Notes: generated by a model not told the origin, from the letters alone. A DNA stretch of 40,000 bases from Symbiodinium natans (GCA_905221605.1 CAJNDS010002768.1:835535-875534), one strand, 5' to 3'. Positions 9,303-18,885 are shown, counted from the stretch's first letter. Made by a program: numbers and translations.

Positions 9303-9694
9303 GGGCTGGAAAAACCCCAACAGCTGGGAAGGTCGGCGGGAAGGGGTACGCTTGATCGACCCATTCTTCGAGGAGCGCTTAGCCATGGAGCTGGAAGCTG
9401 CGAAGATATGCAGGGTGAGATGGGCCTGAACAATGTGGAGCTCATCATCCCGCTCGTGTGCACCCTGGATTTGGTCAAGGGCGTCAATGAGATGCTGGAG
9501 TCGAATGGATTGAAGTGCTGAGAAGATGGGCTGAAGGTGAACAAGATGGCTGAGCTGCCCAGCAATGTCTTGCCAGCCACGGAGTTCTTGGATTTCGTTG
9601 CTTGCTTCTCCATCGGAAGCAACGACCTCACACAGCTGACCTTGGGCCTGAACTGCTACTCTGGCCTGGTTGCCCAGTACTTCGATGAAAGGGG
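9303..9694 (+). pseudogene. ppsA: Phosphoenolpyruvate synthase C-terminal fragment, frameshifted and with an in-frame TGA
   Basis: Three pieces in two frames read as the PEP-utilising (TIM-barrel) domain of PEP synthase. The first (to about 9414) has RLIDPFFEERLAMELEAAK. The second, in another frame (9417-9521), has MGLNNVELIIPLV and NEMLESNGLK. After a TGA at 9519-9521 follow MAELPSNVLPATEFLDF and FSIGSNDLTQLTLGL, ending in FDER. PEP synthase makes PEP from pyruvate and ATP. The frameshift, the stop and truncation by telomeric repeats on the right argue for a decayed fragment. The family MCEIPSN motif reads MAELPSN. Upstream, 9072-9180 encodes an unrecognised open stretch (NKDVRVAMVRWEAVGSTH) whose relation to it is unknown. 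Confidence 0.75.
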
Positions 9695-9696
9695 TC

Positions 9697-9865
9697 TTTA
9701 GGGTTTAGGGTTTAGGGTTTAGGGTTTAGGGTTTAGGGTTTAGGGTTTAGGGTTTAGGGTTTAGGGTTTAGGGTTTAGGGTTGAGGGTTTAGGGTTTAGG
9801 GTTTAGGGTTTAGGGTTTAGGGTTTAGGGTTTAGGGTTTAGGGTTTAGGGTTTAGGGTTTAGGGT
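9697..9865. repeat. TTTAGGG array abutting the PEP-synthase fragment
   Basis: About 24 nearly perfect G-rich units, starting a few bases after the FDER codons. One unit is TTGAGGG. Confidence 0.95.
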
Positions 9866-10053
9866 GCAGGCAATTATCTGGGGGCCACTACAACCGAGAT
9901 CCACAAGGATGCCTCGTAGCGGAATGGGTGGGACCAGTTGGCGAGCGAAGTGACGGTGCGAAAGGGGGCTGAGGAGAGGACGAACTCATATACAAGTGGC
10001 TCAACAACAGCCCGACGAAGGCCGGGAGACAACGAGAATATGAGCTCCATCGC

Positions 10054-10101
<48 letters not shown>

Positions 10102-11239
10102 TCAGTGAAGCGCCGACAGGAACATGGACTACAACAGATTGAACACACCCGGCAAGATCCTAAACTCTTCGAAAAAGAGGTCTGTAGATCCTCCACTGTG
10201 AGAAGTGAGAAGCGTTAGTGATTTGCCGAAGCCATACACGTCTCGTGTTGTCTGCAGGAGTCACAAGGTTCCGAGGGAGGGAACATGCTGACGCGGGTGC
10301 AACAAAAGAGGCGAGAGCGCCGTTTAGGGTTTAGGGGTTTGGGGTTTAGGGTTTAGGGTTTGGGGTGGGATAAGAAGCAATAGGCTTCTGGCCACTCGAC
10401 GCAAAGCTGCTCTTGCAAAACCCCAAGTTTCGATCCCATAAGGGTTCTGGGGTTCAGGGTTCCCTATCATCCCCGAGCGCTCTCGGTCCTTCTTTTCCCA
10501 GCGGGGCGGTCACAAAAGTCGTTTCAGGAGCGGTGCCTTCTCCACCGCACAACTCTCACCCTTTCCTTTGCAAAGCTTTTCCGTTTTTGTGTGACAGCTG
10601 CAAGCCTTGCCACAACATTCCAGCCGACTCAAGAAACGAGCTCGCTGTCACAAGAAGAAGAACGACCCAGTGTCCGCATGTAGTATGTCCGTGCAAACTT
10701 GCCATTACATGTCGTGCTTTGTGTCATCGCTGTTGATGCCTGAATCTTCCGTTCCGTAAGAATCTGAGGGTTTGCTAGATGGTGGTTTCTTGGACTGACA
10801 ATCCGAATGGATGGCTTTGGGATGTTTTCTTTGGAATGCTTTGAAATTTTTTGGAATGTGTCTGGAATTTGTTGGAATGTTTTGGCCAGACCTTTAAAGA
10901 ACTGTCTTATTGAGAAACAACCTTCTCGAGATGAATGACCCGAAGCTTGAAACAGCTTTGGACATGGAGTTTTCGGCACCATGATGGCTTGCAACCTTTC
11001 GGCTTGGAGCAAGGCGTGGACGTGTTGCTTCAGGGGGTGTAAAATAGCGCAGCTGCACCCCACCTGCTGCGAGCCCTGCAGACACGTCGTACAGCATGTG
11101 CACTACCAGACCCAATTGACCCAATCTTCAAGGAACAAGACGAGGCAAATTGAGGCTCTGATTCGGCCCACCGACACCATCAGCTGCGCAAGATGCCATA
11201 GCTTTGCAAATCAGCGCTGCCAGAATCACTTGCAGGATC
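9866..11239. other. Unassigned sequence with a (GAT)n microsatellite
   Basis: (GAT)n runs at about 10055-10101. A short telomeric array lies at 10322-10368. A 144-codon minus-strand ORF (10629-11063) and plus-strand ORFs at 10413-10736 and 10981-11262 show no recognisable domain and I do not call them genes. Confidence 0.5.
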
Positions 11240-11345
11240 AGGTACCTATTAACCAATTATAACTGTACTTACAACTGTACCTATAGCCATATTAGGGCAC
11301 TTAAGGGGCTTATAAGTGGGTGATAAGTACAGCTACAACTGGTGA
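11240..11345. repeat. Dispersed short repeat, copy b
   Basis: Partner of 8440-8545: shared CCAATTATAAC and ACTTAAGGGGCTTATAAGTGGGT-type core, followed by AAGTACC. It has no coding capacity. Confidence 0.5.
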
Positions 11346-11572
11346 ATAAGTACCATGATCCAAGCAAGACCCTGACGGCAGGTGTGGTCTTCAGTGGCCT
11401 CGCGAAGTCTCGCCGAAGGCATCGTGGTGACCTTGGCCACGCCCACAAGACTGAGAAGGGGCTTTATCAAAAAGTAGGGGGGCCCCCCCCCCCCTCCCCC
11501 CCCAATAGTAGGATCCCCTGATAGTAAGGACCCCAAGAAGGGACCCCCAATATACCCCCAATAGTGGGAACC

Positions 11573-12540
11573 CCAAACCCTAAACCCTAAACCCTAAGCC
11601 CTAAACCCTAAACCCTACACCCTAAACCCTAAACCCTAAACCCTAATCATAAGCACCCCAAGAAAGTAGCCCTCATTTCGGCAACCCAAAGAAGACTGCG
11701 GGGAAAAGGCAGACTTCTAGGATCCTGAAAAGGACTTAGGGAGGTACCCTATATCCCCCTATAGATACCCTTGAAGGGATTATGTAGGGTTTAGGGTTTA
11801 GGGTTTAGGGTTTAGGGTTTAGGGTTTAGGGTTTAGGGTTTAGGGTTTAGGGTTTAGGGTTTAGGGGGTTTAGGGGGTTTAGGGTTTAGGGTTTAGGGTT
11901 TAGGGTGTAGGGTTTAGGGTTTAGGGTTTAGGGTACCCCATGCCCTCATTCAACAGTAAGAGGATAGGTGCAGTTGCGGGCATGCTGGCATGCCTCAGCA
12001 CAACTTTAGCAATCAGAACGAGCGGCACGCCGCATGCTCGGCTTCTTCTACACTGCCCCAAGCCCTAAACCCTAAACCCCAAACCCTAAACCCTAAACCC
12101 TAAACCCTAAACCCTAAACCCTAAAACCAAAGCCTGAAACCCCCAACCCTGAGCTCCGGGCGCGAAGGCATCCACACGCGCGGCAATCGCATGTGGGCAA
12201 CTCGAGGAGCCCCTCTCGGCTGTAGCCGACCCTAAACCCTGAGCCCTAAACCCTAAACCCTAAACCCTAAACCCTAAACCCTAAACCCTAAACCCTAAAC
12301 CTAAACCCTAAACCCTAAACCCTAAACCCTAAACCCTAAACCCTAAACCCTAAACCCTAAACCCTAAACCCTAAACCCTAAGCAGAATCATCAACCCTGA
12401 AGTCTTCAGAGGTGGTGATCACTCGAGACGACACAGCTCTCGCGGGCAACGCAGCGGTGGGTTTAGGGCTCAGATCTCAAGGCTTAGGGTTTAGGGTTTA
12501 GGGTTTCGGGTTTAGGGTTTCGGACAATATAAGGAGCCTT
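11573..12540. repeat. Dense telomeric-repeat mosaic
   Basis: Arrays: 11573-11646 (C-rich), 11784-11935 (G-rich), 12063-12125 (C-rich), 12230-12383 (C-rich, about 21 units) and 12483-12523 (G-rich, degenerate). They are separated by 80-140 bp unique pieces (11650-11780, 11936-12060, 12126-12229, 12384-12480) that are too short to identify. Some are open in one frame and could be exon shards. Confidence 0.85.
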
Positions 12541-12815
12541 GATCAATCGGGTGAACCCGAGGCTTGGGAAGAAAGAATCAATGCTGAACAGCACCACTTT
12601 TCCGCAGCATCCACCTGCGTGTCGCACGCACGTCCTACACGAGTGATGCTTCCTGCGTTTCTCTCATGGCCGGGCAGATCTTGGGGCGCAGGGTATACAG
12701 GAGTCCATCTTGGACATTCCTTCGTTGGGGAGCCAGTGCCCCAAAAAACGATCAAGCGCGGTGCAAGGTTTGAATTTATTGATGGAAAAGCCGAATGCAT
12801 CTTCACGCTACTGAC

Positions 12816-13091
12816 TTACATGTATGAGACTCGGTAAAGCTCGGCTGGCGTCAGCGGAATTCCCACACTCTCAGCCTGTTTCTTGTGGAAGTACATCGCC
12901 ACATGCTGCTGAGAAATCCGATCCAAGCAGATGACGAGCTTGCCATGGCGGGCGGCCATATCCTGCAAGCAATCCTCCAAGCCACCTCCCTTGTTGTGCT
13001 TGAACCAGGTGTTCACATCCTCTTCTGCTTCACTCTGTGAGAGATGCAGGTCCTGCCATGGGTCGTCATGCACTGGGAATCTCCGGAACAT
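12816..13091 (-). CDS. Conserved exon of duplicated gene, copy 1 (unknown function)
   Basis: Encodes up to 91 codons from MFRRFPVHDDPWQDLH through WFKHNKGGG, GKLVICLDRISQQHVA and GIPLTPAELYR. It is nearly identical to 20618-20893 in copy 2; the few protein differences include N/S, A/V and K/R exchanges, mostly conservative. A GTAAGT directly after the last tyrosine codon region may be a splice donor rather than a stop. No family is recognised. Conservation between copies is the main evidence that it is coding. Confidence 0.65.
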   Translation of the reverse strand: MFRRFPVHDDPWQDLHLSQSEAEEDVNTWFKHNKGGGLEDCLQDMAARHGKLVICLDRISQQHVAMYFHKKQAESVGIPLTPAELYRVSYM

Positions 13092-13184
13092 GAAATTAGG
13101 GGTACCATGGGGTACCTGTTTGGGGTCCTTTTTCTAAGGGAACTCTACTATTTGGGGGGGTGTATCTTAGGGGTCCCTTATCCC

Positions 13185-13210
13185 GAAACCCTAAACCCTA
13201 AACCTAAACC
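13185..13210. repeat. Short CCCTAAA insert specific to copy 1
   Basis: Between a shared GGGGTCCC(T/C)TATC segment and shared CCCAAATGTCGACT, copy 1 has about 25 bp of CCCTAAA repeat plus a short tail. Copy 2 has only a few bases there (near 20995-21004). Confidence 0.7.
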
Positions 13211-13332
13211 GCTTAGTACACCTCCCAAATGTCGACTCCACGACCTGAACAGCAGGGCCTCGTACTCGTTGATGCAGTTGTGCGTGCTCATGCAACAACG
13301 CACCTCAAGGGTGGGCGAGCCCAGGATGTCAG

Positions 13333-13483
13333 TTAGGGTTTAGCGTTTAGGGTTTAGGGTTTAGGGTGTAGGGTTTAGGTTTAGGGTTTAGGGTTTAGGG
13401 TTTAGGGTTTAGAATTTAGGGTTTCGGGTTTAGCTTTTAGGGTTTAGGGTTTAGGGCTAGGGTTTAGGGTTGAGGGTTTAGCG
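13333..13483. repeat. 151-bp TTTAGGG tract inserted in copy 1, absent from copy 2
   Basis: Copy 2 reads CATCAG directly followed by CTTGCAATCTG (junction 21127/21128). Copy 1 reads GTCAG, then this tract, then CTTGCAATCTG. The insert begins TTAGGG and ends TTTAGCG. It interrupts a segment that is open in copy 2 (minus strand, EVRCCMSTHNCINEYEA upstream of the break). Confidence 0.88.
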
Positions 13484-13678
13484 CTTGCAATCTGCCATCT
13501 TCTATTCTAGTCATCCCCCTCCCCCCAGTATTAAACCCAAGCCTACCCCCGAATTCTAAATACTCCCGCTATAATATAGTTATCCTATAGATATTTTACA
13601 GTCTATGGGGGGGGGGTATTTAAATTGGGGGGGAGGGAGGGATTGATATTAGGGGGAGAGGAATTGGGACAGTTACAA

Positions 13679-13772
13679 GGTTTAGGGTTTAAGGTATAGG
13701 GTTTAGGGTTTAGGGTTTCGGGTTTTAGGGTTCGGGGTTCGGGGTTTGGGGTTTAGGGTTTAGGGTTCAGGG
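13679..13772. repeat. TTTAGGG tract at the site matching the YR-element target in copy 2
   Basis: A degenerate G-rich array lying directly left of the conserved exon at 13790-13955. In copy 2 the equivalent array is split by the YR retrotransposon. The matching right part, GTTTAGGGTTCAGGG, is shared. Confidence 0.85.
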
Positions 13773-13789
13773 TATGCCCTACTCCGTCA

Positions 13790-13957
13790 AGGCGCATAGT
13801 GATGTAGGGACAGCAGGATCAGGACCGCCGGTACCACGATGCAAAGGATCAGAACGATAAGTCCTGCAAGGGTCTTGCAGGAGCCCACATATCGCACCAC
13901 AGTGGGGAAGACGAAGACGGCGCCATTCCACCAGAACAAATACCTCAGGCAATCAAG
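13790..13957 (-). CDS. Membrane-protein exon, copy 1
   Basis: The minus strand encodes LRYLFWWNGAVFVFPTVVRY, then GSCKTLAGLIVLILCIV and LILLSLHHY, two hydrophobic segments separated by a short cysteine/lysine loop. Copy 2 (29504-29670) has the same reading with conservative changes (WWNGVVFVIPAVIRY, LILLSLNHY), the pattern expected of a constrained coding exon. It ends in TGA after HYAP, unless the GC in TATGCGCC is used as a donor. Confidence 0.7.
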
Positions 13958-14179
13958 GCGTCATGAGGCACGGTGGCCTCTCATGCTTAAGCTAGAAGAG
14001 TTTCACCCACTAAACCCTAACGCTACACCCTAAACCCTAGGCCCTAAACCCTAAACCCTACACCCTAAACCCTAAACCCTAACACATTCCCAGGGTTCAA
14101 GAGGGCCATATATCCCCTCTGAGGTGGTCTCTTAAAGGCATCTCTTAAAGGGTAATGAGTGGGGGGGGGTGCCAAACAG

Positions 14180-14325
14180 GTGCGCCGAAACAGAGGTTCC
14201 AAGGTGCGGAACGCGCGTGCCACTGCCAACGCGCCGGAGGAACTCGATGGACCCGGCATCGGATTCGATCTCCCCGACGCAAAGCAAGAGGATCACCGTG
14301 ACGATGGTCGAGCCTGCACCGCTGT
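14180..14325 (-). CDS. Membrane-protein exon, copy 1 (STIVTVILLLC)
   Basis: Reading on the minus strand after a CAG: STIVTVILL.C.GEIESDAGS and VEFLRRVGSGTR, a hydrophobic segment followed by a charged stretch. It is conserved in copy 2 at 29895-30035. A longer overlapping frame (RCRLDHRHGDP) is a shadow. No family was recognised. Confidence 0.6.
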
Positions 14326-14394
14326 TGAGGTACTACTTTAACAATCATCGCGCTTTGTTCCTTGCTGGGTTTAAGTATTCATAGCAATGTAAAA

Positions 14395-14652
14395 TGAAAC
14401 GCAGCGATGGCCCAGGAACAAAGGTAGCCAACGGAGCCCACGAAATAGCATATGAGGCTCATGTCGTGTAGGCCTGTCACTGCCTCTTGCAAGGCACTTT
14501 CGCTCAGCTGCTGCCCGATCCAGCTATCTTGGAAGGCAAAACCGCTTCCAGCGTAGTCCTCCTCCAACCAGTCGTCCACGTTCTCAAAGGCCATGGGTAC
14601 CACAATGGTCATCATCAGGGCGCTGATCAGACCTCGGAATCTGCATCTGCAA
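14395..14652 (-). CDS. Membrane-protein exon, copy 1 (NVDDWLEEDYAGSGF)
   Basis: Reads RGLISALMMTIVVPMAF, NVDDWLEEDYAGSGFAFQ, DSWIGQQLSESALQEAVTG and MSLICYFVGSVGYLC. It has two hydrophobic stretches around an acidic loop. Copy 2 (30110-30360) keeps this almost unchanged, so the exon is under constraint or recently duplicated. The function is unknown. Confidence 0.7.
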
Positions 14653-14806
14653 AACCCGCATGTTGCAGCTCACACTAGTTGTCTTATAGTATTGTGGCAC
14701 GGGGTGGGGGGGGGGGGGGGGGGTGATTTCACGTTAGGGAGTAGGCGATTCAATATTTTGAGACTGGGTTTCTGCGGCCTTACGACGTAGCCATTTTTTC
14801 GGCTTT

Positions 14807-14874
14807 GATTCAAGGCGCATGCGGTTGGAACGACATGAAAAGTTACTAGAAAATAGGGAGGGGTGGACTTCACA
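14807..14874 (+). repeat. Direct repeat flanking copia fragment, left
   Basis: About 67 bp, similar to 17496-17561 (first 26 bases nearly identical, then diverged). They may be remnants of terminal repeats or of a duplicated target. They lack an obvious TG...CA LTR structure. Confidence 0.5.
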
Positions 14875-15189
14875 CCCGTCTTATCTCCGAGTCGTATCCA
14901 ATCTACTATCGAAAGAAGAAAGAAGAATAGACAAATCAACTCACACGCGATCGTGGTCAATGAAAGGTGTCCAGCTTGAGAGGAATTCACCATTCGATGC
15001 TGGGTTTTGCAGTCTCGCAAGATTCTCACCTCGGACCTTGTTCAACAAAGCGGCGTATGGACTTTGTAAACCTCTTGTCCTCAACTTGTTTCGGTACGGG
15101 ACTGAGCAAGTGAATCTGATAGTAGACCATGTAACAATGATCGACTTGCTATCTCATCGAAGTCCTCCAACGTCGGAAGCCGTCCGAAG

Positions 15190-16400
15190 AGATCTAGGAT
15201 CGTTGTCCACTGCAGGCTTCGCATTGTAGGGTAGCTCTGCACACTCGCTTCACGGTTGACGAACTGAAGTTAAGCAAATGTAAGGGTATTCCATTTGCTG
15301 GGGGATTCCTCAGAGCTGCTGCTGCTGTCGTGAGAAAATGAATCCTGCCGCGCTGGGATTTGTATCCTGTTACACCAACACAAGAAGCATCTACCTGCGC
15401 TTGCAGCGCATTCATTCGATATGTGAGGTCTGCATACACCACTCTTGCGACCCACGCTACACTCCCAACCACTGATCGCAACACAGTGCGTTGTGTGTTG
15501 GGGTCACAGGTTCCGTGCCCTTCTTTCCCTTGGGAATATCTATCGGCCATATATTATAGCTCGGGTACTATCGCTGGCGTTGACGCGAATTGTGAAGTCG
15601 TCACTTTGGACATACTCACGTCCACAAAACCCCATGTACCTTGTTCGATCTTGCCGATCCTGAAGGCGTCTAAAAGAGACTGTACTTCACCACGAGACGA
15701 AAAGAAGATCATCAACATGTGTGCATAGCACAGCGCAAAGTTCACCCGTGCTGTCAGGGCGTAATACAAGGCTGGGATAATCTTTGACTGAATGCAACCT
15801 GACGTCTTTGCCGTATCCAACATTCGTAGATAAAGATTCCGGCCTGCGTCAAAAGTTCCATAGACGGGCACTCTGGCTATCATGTAACCACACTCGTTGA
15901 TCTCTCGATCAGGTACTCCTTTCAGGTATTGGGGGGCCTCAAGGGGTTTTCCCTGAAAGTAGGCATTGGTGATGTCACCAGCCTTTAGCCTCAACTTTTT
16001 CTGTAGCTGCCCATGAGCACAGAAAAGATAAACCCTCGGGTTCAATTGTGGGCGAATCGGCTCGAATGTCTTCGCTATCGCCGATTTCCTCAAAGTTGCC
16101 ACACGCTACCAGTCGGGCTTTGTACTTGGGCTCGTACTCTGGTTTTCCCAGGAGATGCTCATTCTTGTCTGTCAATACCCACTGCCAAAGCAATCCAGAG
16201 ACAACTGTCTCGCTTCTTCCGAGGCGCGCGAACAGCAGCTCTTGCATGTCGGACGAAGATCTCGTTGCATGACAACTGCTTCAGAACACCTTGGTGAAAT
16301 CCCACGTGGCCTCTAACCTCTTCCTGTTTCTCAGGATTTGGAAGCCTCATCATATCGAGCACTCCGGCCTTCATCAGCCAGGGCTCCTTGGAACCCACTC
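15190..16400 (-). pseudogene. Ty1/copia-type reverse transcriptase and RNase H, decayed
   Basis: In order on the minus strand: KPEYEPKYKARLVACGN (16247-15975 frame), GDITNAYFQGKPLEAPQYL (motif A region, D present), ARVPVYGTFDAGRN, then a frameshift just before THVDDLLF (the catalytic VDD box, near 15702-15725, readable only in another frame). Next come LRSVVGSVAWVARV..DLTYR (RT/RNase H connection) and CRATLQCEA (RNase H-like). RT copies RNA to DNA in copia elements. The frame breaks show that this copy is inactive. Confidence 0.82.
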
Positions 16401-16750
16401 AACTTGAAAAGGGCTTTCTTGACGGTGTCGTCACTCCAGCTCTTGGCCAGGGAGGGGCACTAGCGAGCTCTCATAGGTCTCGCCGTAGCCATCAATGTAG
16501 CAGAAGGTCTATCGGAGCGGAGTTCCCGGGGCTTTTTGCTTTGCCGCTCCTGCCATCGCAGGGGGCAAGGACGGTTCAGGCTCGGTGGCCTGTGCTAAGG
16601 TACTCGTAGCTGATGCCTTGGGCATGGTAGTGACGGAATCACCTGTAAGGCAAGTTCCAGGGTTGGAGAACAGGGAAGCCTTCTTATACTCCCTCATGCA
16701 TAGGGGTTGCTTCTCGTGTCTCAACCGCCAACAGACCACTATCGTGCATC

Positions 16751-17201
16751 CTAAACAGCTGTAGTCGCAAGTCGCAAGCTGCGCTCGGGATCTGAGGGAA
16801 GGCTCACGTAGGCTTGGCCCTTACGCATGATCTTGGTCATACACAACTTCGCTTGCGCGCGTAAGGACATCAATAAGGGTGCTGTTCCAAGGATCTCACG
16901 CGAATCCAATACTCCGGGTATTCTCTTCCCTTCCGAGGAATCAAAGAAAACGGAAGACTCCTGACTCCAGGGTACGGGCGTTTCCCGAAAGACCTTTAAA
17001 GCATTTAGGCGGGCTCGCTTCGAACTTGGAGGTAAATCCCAAGGACTCAAGCTTAGCCTCTGCATGCCTGGCCCACACGTCACCCTGGACGGTACTGTTA
17101 CAGCCTTCGTCTAGAACGGCATAAATTCCCTTATCCTTGTAGATGTCCACCATGGGCATATCGCAAAGAACCATGGATGAAATCCCATCTACTGCATCCA
17201 C
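16751..17201 (-). pseudogene. Copia-type retropepsin-like protease region, decayed
   Basis: The minus strand has IYAVLDEGCNSTVQGD, resembling the copia protease active-site segment (D(T/S)GC..T.HG), with DEG in place of DTG/DSG. It is followed in a second frame by IPGVLDSREILGTAPLLMS and QAKLCMTKIMRKGQAYV. Two overlapping frames mean a frameshift. Only about 350 bp separate it from the RT, leaving no room for a normal integrase. Confidence 0.7.
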
Positions 17202-17495
17202 TAAAACGGCAACATTTGCTTCACCACCACAAAAGGGGAAGCACTCTCAGACAGCGCATCGCTGTTGCCTAATGGGGCACTGGACGACGAAGAGGTCGTA
17301 GTGCTTGCGGCATTCCCCGGTCCCAATGTAGCGCAGAGATTCAAAAGAGACAGAGATCAGGTCCCTAAGGCAATGGGAAATGTCGCAAAGGAATAAGGAA
17401 AGATCCGCCGATTTATTCCGGGTCCTTGAAACCATTGCTCACTGGAGAAAGGAAGAAACGCAGGGGCTTGCCCTTACCTAACTACGGGCAGCATC

Positions 17496-17561
17496 GATTC
17501 AAGGCGCCTGCGGTTGGAACGAAGTTAAAAGATGCCAGAAATTCGAGAGGGGATACGACCT
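17496..17561 (+). repeat. Direct repeat flanking copia fragment, right
   Basis: Partner of 14807-14874 in the same orientation, on the other side of the pol remnants. Confidence 0.5.
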
Positions 17562-17605
17562 CGGTCTCTACACGGGGACTACGCAGGGTGGATTTCCACA
17601 AATAT

Positions 17606-17815
17606 TTAGGGGGAGGGGATTACACCTTCTTCACTCCCCTGGCTGCCATTGCCAAGGGGCCCATGTTGGTGCATTCATTCACCAAGTTGTCTTTGGCTGC
17701 GGTGGACAAACCCTTATCCTCCGTGACGATGTTGTCGCTCAACACCAGGAAGCGTCCACTCAGCAAAGAGAGCCAAGAAGCGGCGAAGCCTTTGGCGGAC
17801 TGCCAAGCAGCGCTT
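17606..17815 (-). CDS. Membrane-protein exon, copy 1 (GRFLVLSDNIVTEDKG)
   Basis: The minus strand encodes FAASWLSLLSGRFLVLSDNI, VTEDKGLSTAAKDNLVNECT and NMGPLA. Copy 2 (30412-30600) differs by conservative changes (TGRFLVLNDNIIMEDKG, NLVNECTNMGPLA). It precedes the NVDDWLEEDY exon in gene order, and in copy 2 a continuous ORF links the two. Confidence 0.68.
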
Positions 17816-17829
17816 CAAGTTTAGAATCT

Positions 17830-18042
17830 TGAACAGCCCACACTTGCAAACAAAAAAATGAAAGATTGATAGTCGATATAGCCGAACAAGGCTCCGTCTG
17901 GAGTCTTCGGATTCCCAGTCCTCGCCACCTTCCGCTGGGGCAAGAAATCTGCAACCCGCGTTAAGAAGACGCCCTCCTGCTCGCACTTCTCAGGTGCCTT
18001 AGGCGCCAGCAACCTCTTGCTCCAGCTTGCTCCCTTTGGCAA
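17830..18042 (-). CDS. Exon of duplicated gene, copy 1 (KGASWSKRLLAPKAPEK)
   Basis: The minus strand reads KGASWSKRLLAPKAPEK, then FLTRVADFLPQRKVARTGN and KTPDGALFGY. Copy 2 (30984-31196) is nearly identical, with a 3-bp difference near the end. The segment is basic and not membranous. No family is recognised. Confidence 0.6.
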
Positions 18043-18214
18043 GTAACGGGCCCCGGTGTCTTGGACATGCGCAACGAGTCAGAATGAAAACAGCTGTCAT
18101 CAACTTGACGACAACCGAGTTGTTTCTACTCTTCTCCCCGCTACTACTCTTCTATACTTTATTTTCCACTCTCTTTAATCTTCTCTTCTGCTCTACTCAA
18201 AATTTCTCGCCCAA

Positions 18215-18320
18215 ACTGCTTGTGACACACACCCACCCACGCACACACACACACACACACACAGAGAGACAGACTCATATACATACATGCATGCGCATAC
18301 ATGCGTACATGCATGTATGC
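18215..18320. repeat. (AC)n and (ACAT)n microsatellite, copy 1 intron
   Basis: A CA repeat (18237-18262) and an ACATGC/CATAC-rich stretch. Copy 2 has a much larger version at the equivalent place (31385-31590), so the microsatellite predates the duplication and expanded in one copy. Confidence 0.75.
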
Positions 18321-18597
18321 GTAGCAACAAATTCACACACCATGTCGCAAAACCTCAGAGGTTCACATCTCCGAAACGGAGTTTGTAGTGGGAGTACAGT
18401 GAAAACAGAGCACTCTTGGCAAACGTCTCACTTCCTGGCTATAGTCGAAGAAGACCCAGAATCCCTAAACCCTAAACCCTAAACCCTCAAAGGTTTCAGG
18501 AGGCTGAAATTCCTCGGGCCCCTCACGTGCCTACCGTGGGGCTGTGTCTTCTGCACCCCACATGCAGGAAATCGGCATGTACTCAAAACTCAATGAC

Positions 18598-18885
18598 TTT
18601 AGGGTTTAGGGCTGAGGGTTTAGGGTTTAGGGTTTATCTACACAAGGCGCGGGGAAACTGCATAAACTCGAAAAGCTCAAGAGTCCCAGCATACGGACGC
18701 TTCCTGCACTTGGCAAAACTTAGAACCTGCATGTACTTGCAAGAACTCAGTGTTTTGACCTCGCAGGCCAAGCATCGTCCACCATTTTGTGATTTGTAAG
18801 TGCAATGTTCACAATACTCCAGTATCAAGATTTCTGAATGAAGATACATATATATATATATATAGATATATATATATATATATGT
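18598..18885. repeat. Short TTTAGGG tract and (TA)n microsatellite
   Basis: TTTAGGG-like units at 18598-18636 and a TA/TATAGA stretch at 18845-18884. The segment between them (18640-18840) is unassigned and has no match in copy 2. Confidence 0.75.

Larger units (their letters stand above)
14658..17600. mobile_element. 2.9-kb insertion in copy 1 carrying copia-like pol
   Basis: Copy 2 has only about 38 bp between the flanking conserved blocks (30371-30408). Within the insert, two direct repeats of about 67 bp (14807-14874 and 17496-17561, sharing GATTCAAGGCGC(A/C)TGCGGTTGG) flank the pol remnants. A G run of about 18 lies at 14704-14722. Confidence 0.7.

Noticed and set aside
9888-10196. 102-codon minus-strand ORF with a poly-Ile run
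   Set aside because: Its core is the (GAT)n microsatellite at 10055-10101, and no domain is visible.
1-12540. A true chromosome end (telomere)
   Set aside because: The repeats are interstitial, in both orientations, interrupted by unique DNA and exons, and not terminal at either window edge.
14819-15229. Plus-strand 136-codon ORF (MRLERHEKLLENREG)
   Set aside because: It lies over the decayed end of the copia RNase H region on the minus strand and shows no family features of its own.
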